Assembly (NCBI GenBank): GCA_944391365.1
Contig: CALXTH010000169.1
Span: 1-17,311 of the forward strand
DNA length: 17,311 nt
Direction of reading: 5' to 3'
DNA from: an uncultured Alphaproteobacteria bacterium
Lineage (GTDB): Bacteria; Pseudomonadota; Alphaproteobacteria; RF32; CAG-239
In this document: positions 15,535 through 17,311 of the stretch, one piece after another
How positions within the stretch are numbered: position 1 is the first letter of the stretch
How the letters are laid out: every line of letters begins with the position of its first letter
Notes under the pieces: generated by a model
Told to the model about the DNA's origin: nothing
Databases searched by the model: none
What the model saw: the letters and a program-made list of their open reading frames with translations, nothing else
Made by a program: the position numbers and the translations under genes

Positions 15535-15584
15535 AAATTTCTTATTAGCGACTAAACATCTAAATCCAATATGCTAAGAAATTT
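15535..15584 (-). repeat. Imperfect inverted repeat inside the small RNA
   Basis: As read on the minus strand, AAATTTCTTAGC (15584-15573) is complementary to GCTAATAAGAAATTT (15549-15535) apart from a bulge in the second arm, giving a 12-base-pair stem around a 23-base loop. It competes with the nexus hairpin and could mimic a repeat:anti-repeat duplex within one RNA. Confidence 0.6.
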
Positions 15585-15603
15585 ACTCACTACCCATCTA
15601 AAT
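15551..15603. repeat. Direct 15-base repeat, two copies 38 bases apart
   Basis: ACTAAACATCTAAAT (15551-15565) and ACTACCCATCTAAAT (15589-15603) agree at 13 of 15 bases. The right copy contains the minus-strand -10 element of the small RNA; the left copy lies inside the RNA. This could be a duplicated promoter element or a degenerate CRISPR-repeat trace. Confidence 0.5.
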
Positions 15604-15624
15604 AGAAAAAATAAAAAATGTCAA
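15596..15624 (-). promoter_or_regulatory. Promoter of the candidate tracrRNA
   Basis: On the minus strand a perfect TTGACA (15624-15619) is followed by 17 T-rich bases and TTAGAT (15601-15596). The predicted start is near 15589. It is back to back with the likely cas9 promoter. Confidence 0.55.
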
Positions 15625-15625
15625 C

Positions 15626-15654
15626 TTGTTTTTATAAAAAATATGAGATAAAGT
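15626..15654 (+). promoter_or_regulatory. Possible cas9 promoter
   Basis: TTGTTT (15626-15631), 17 bases and TAAAGT (15649-15654) lie just before the cas9 ribosome binding site. Both hexamers are weak matches. The -35 element is one base from that of the divergent small RNA, so the two promoters may compete. Confidence 0.35.
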
Positions 15655-15687
15655 AAAACAAGCAGATATTTATCGGGAGATAAAAAT

Positions 15688-17311
15688 ATGAAATACCGGT
15701 TGGGTCTTGATATGGGAGCAACATCAATCGGCTGGGCAATCTTTGATATGGAGAATAATTGCCTTGTTGATATGGGGGTAAGAATTTTTGACGACGGCAG
15801 GGAAGACAAAAGCAAGGCTTCCTTGTGTGTCAAAAGAAGAAATGCCCGAGGTGCCAGACGTCTGCTTAACCGGAAACATATTAAAACCCGGACATTATTA
15901 AAAACTTTAACCACCCTTGGCCTCTTCCCCGAAGATGAACATGAAAAAGAAAAGTTAAAAAAACAGGACCCTTATGAATTGCGGAAACGGGCCCTTGATG
16001 AAAAGTTGCAGCCTTATGAACTGGGACGCGCTCTAATGCAGCTGGGAAAAAGAAAAGGGTTTAAATCCAATCGTAGGGATAATCAGGAAGAAGGCGGAAA
16101 ACTCAAAAAAGGCTTTGCCGAATTACAGGAAGCCATGCAGGCGGAACACGCCAGAACTTATGGTGAATTTTTATATCAAAGGAAAAGAAACAACCCGCAA
16201 AAAGCGATTCGCCTAACAAAAATGTTTGATGAAAACGGAAAGTTTTTAGGCGGATTATTTCCGTTTCGGGAAGTTTACCAAGATGAATTTGATATAATCT
16301 GGGATAAACAAAAAGAATACTATCCCCAAATTCTGACCGAAGAGAACAAACAAAAAATAAAAGACATCATATTTTTCCAGCGTCCACTGAAAGAACAGGA
16401 AGAAGGAGAATGCCGGTTTGAACCGGGTGAAAAATGTATGCCCAAAGCTCATCCTTTATTTCAGGAATTCCGGATTTGGCAGAATATAATGAATTTGGAG
16501 TTTTCCCCGGAAAATTCTTCTGAATATACCCCGCTGGGAAAAGAAAAAAATGCTGAACTGGCTTCTTTGTTGCAAAATCCGGTAAATGTTAAACCCAATG
16601 CACAGGGGATAATTGTCTATGCCAATATAAAGAAAGCACTCGGATTAGACCGGAAAGGAATTTTTAATTATGAACGGAAAAACAACCCGGAAGCTGGTCT
16701 TGAAAAAGGAATTTTGGTCAATACGACACAAAATGCCATAAATAGTTCAAAATATTTGGTTCCTTATTGGAATAGTCTTTCTGAGGAACAGAAAGGGGAA
16801 ATAATTAATATAATTTCCAGGCCCGGAAATTATATAACATTTCCGACGAGACGTCTTTCGCAGGAAGATGAAGAAAATATCATTGAAGAGTATTTGTGCC
16901 AGAACTTCGGTTTCTCAGAGGCAGCAGCCCATGAACTAGTCTGCAATATTCCGCTGGAAGACGGTTTTGGAGCCTTATCTGAAAAGGCCGTCCGCAAAAT
17001 TCTGCCGTTTCTCAAAAACGAAAAAAAATACGCCGAAGCTTGTCTTGAAGCCGGCTATCATCATAGCGACAAAGAGTATGAATCTTTGGATCATCTGCCG
17101 TATTATGGCGAGCTTTTGAGTCAAAGCTGCTTGGGCAAAAAAACTAATCCATCGTCAGATGAAGAAAAATACGGAAAAATAAACAATGCCACGGTACACG
17201 TTGCCTTAAACCAGATTCGCCATCTGATTAATGAGCTGATTGACTGGTATGGAAAACCCTTTGATATCGCGGTTGAATATGCCCGGGATTTAAATGCCTC
17301 AGCCAAAGAAC
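15688..17311 (+). CDS. cas9: CRISPR-associated endonuclease Cas9, type II-C-like, 3' truncated by window edge
   Basis: The frame stays open from the ATG at 15688 to the window end (541 codons). GGGAG lies eight bases upstream of the start. The product begins with the RuvC-I motif YRLGLDMGATSIGWAIFD (catalytic Asp 8). An Arg/Lys-rich bridge helix follows (about residues 42-72, with VKRRNARGARRLLNRK), then the REC lobe with GKRKGFKSNRRD (about 118-131). RuvC-II is at the right edge, FDIAVEYARDL, with catalytic Glu 530, preceded by NATVHVALNQIRHLINELI, a stretch shared by type II-C enzymes. RuvC-II at about residue 530 predicts a protein of roughly 1050-1100 residues, within the larger II-C range. 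HNH, RuvC-III and the PAM-interacting domain are outside. Cas9 cuts DNA guided by crRNA and tracrRNA; a candidate tracrRNA is divergently encoded just upstream. The II-C subtype is inferred from size and motifs; cas1/cas2 context is needed. Confidence 0.95.
   Translation, partial: MKYRLGLDMGATSIGWAIFDMENNCLVDMGVRIFDDGREDKSKASLCVKRRNARGARRLLNRKHIKTRTLLKTLTTLGLFPEDEHEKEKLKKQDPYELRKRALDEKLQPYELGRALMQLGKRKGFKSNRRDNQEEGGKLKKGFAELQEAMQAEHARTYGEFLYQRKRNNPQKAIRLTKMFDENGKFLGGLFPFREVYQDEFDIIWDKQKEYYPQILTEENKQKIKDIIFFQRPLKEQEEGECRFEPGEKCMPKAHPLFQEFRIWQNIMNLEFSPENSSEYTPLGKEKNAELASLLQNPVNVKPNAQGIIVYANIKKALGLDRKGIFNYERKNNPEAGLEKGILVNTTQNAINSSKYLVPYWNSLSEEQKGEIINIISRPGNYITFPTRRLSQEDEENIIEEYLCQNFGFSEAAAHELVCNIPLEDGFGALSEKAVRKILPFLKNEKKYAEACLEAGYHHSDKEYESLDHLPYYGELLSQSCLGKKTNPSSDEEKYGKINNATVHVALNQIRHLINELIDWYGKPFDIAVEYARDLNASAKE

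Larger units (their letters stand above)
15492..15588 (-). ncRNA. Candidate tracrRNA of the adjacent cas9 locus
   Basis: A non-coding stretch directly upstream of cas9, transcribed divergently from it, is bounded by a consensus-like promoter (TTGACA, 17 bases, TTAGAT) and a strong terminator, giving an RNA of about 97 bases, the usual size of a tracrRNA. Within it, as read on the minus strand, GTCG (15552-15549) and CGAC (15530-15527) close a hairpin whose inner arms are AATAA and TTATT, a plausible nexus just before the terminator stem. The 5' part (about 15588-15553) would then be the anti-repeat. The repeat that it should match is outside the window, so the identification rests on position, size and architecture. 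Another type of small RNA remains possible. Confidence 0.6.

Noticed and set aside
15414..15687. CRISPR array next to cas9
   Set aside because: Only a two-copy imperfect 15-mer is present; there are no regularly spaced repeats of 30-36 bases. The array must lie outside the window.

Overview
The window reads as a bacterial chromosome segment of moderate GC content carrying several anaerobe-type genes: a cysteine-rich [FeFe]-hydrogenase-like protein, a giant 2-hydroxyacyl-CoA dehydratase activase-type protein, and an FNR-type box between divergent genes. A CckA-like hybrid kinase and a type II-C-looking Cas9 would suit an anaerobic, possibly gut-associated alphaproteobacterium. That taxonomic guess is inference; no rRNA or marker gene is present.

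Layout. 1-964 is AT-rich and holds two small unrecognised membrane-protein genes followed by what looks like a decayed copy of the second. 961-3787 (minus strand) holds ugd and, upstream of it, the hydrogenase-like gene. A divergent regulatory region (3788-3971) contains a near-consensus FNR box and separates these from a plus-strand signalling operon: a hybrid histidine kinase (3972-5207) and two tandem paralogues with degenerate GGDEF-like and EAL-like regions (5256-6533, 6541-7842). 7898-9322 (minus) is a membrane-anchored GH108-type muramidase with an unknown N-terminal half. 9481-9837 is an orphan gene. 9850-10508 (minus) is a paired SMR efflux system whose first gene apparently starts at ATC. 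10606-10914 (minus) is a short MGMT-family DNA alkyltransferase. 11169-15413 is one 1414-residue activase/dehydratase fusion.

The right edge is a CRISPR-Cas locus. cas9 starts at 15688 and runs off the window after the RuvC-II motif. A divergent minus-strand small RNA with its own promoter and a strong terminator (about 15588 to 15492) lies directly upstream and is the obvious tracrRNA candidate. No CRISPR array, cas1 or cas2 is inside the window.

The points most worth following up are the tracrRNA candidate and its self-complementary arms, the kinase plus two apparently phosphodiesterase-dead EAL-like proteins, the ATC start of the first SMR gene, the hydrogenase with non-prototypical H-cluster motifs under a possible FNR site, and the muramidase with a novel cytoplasmic half.
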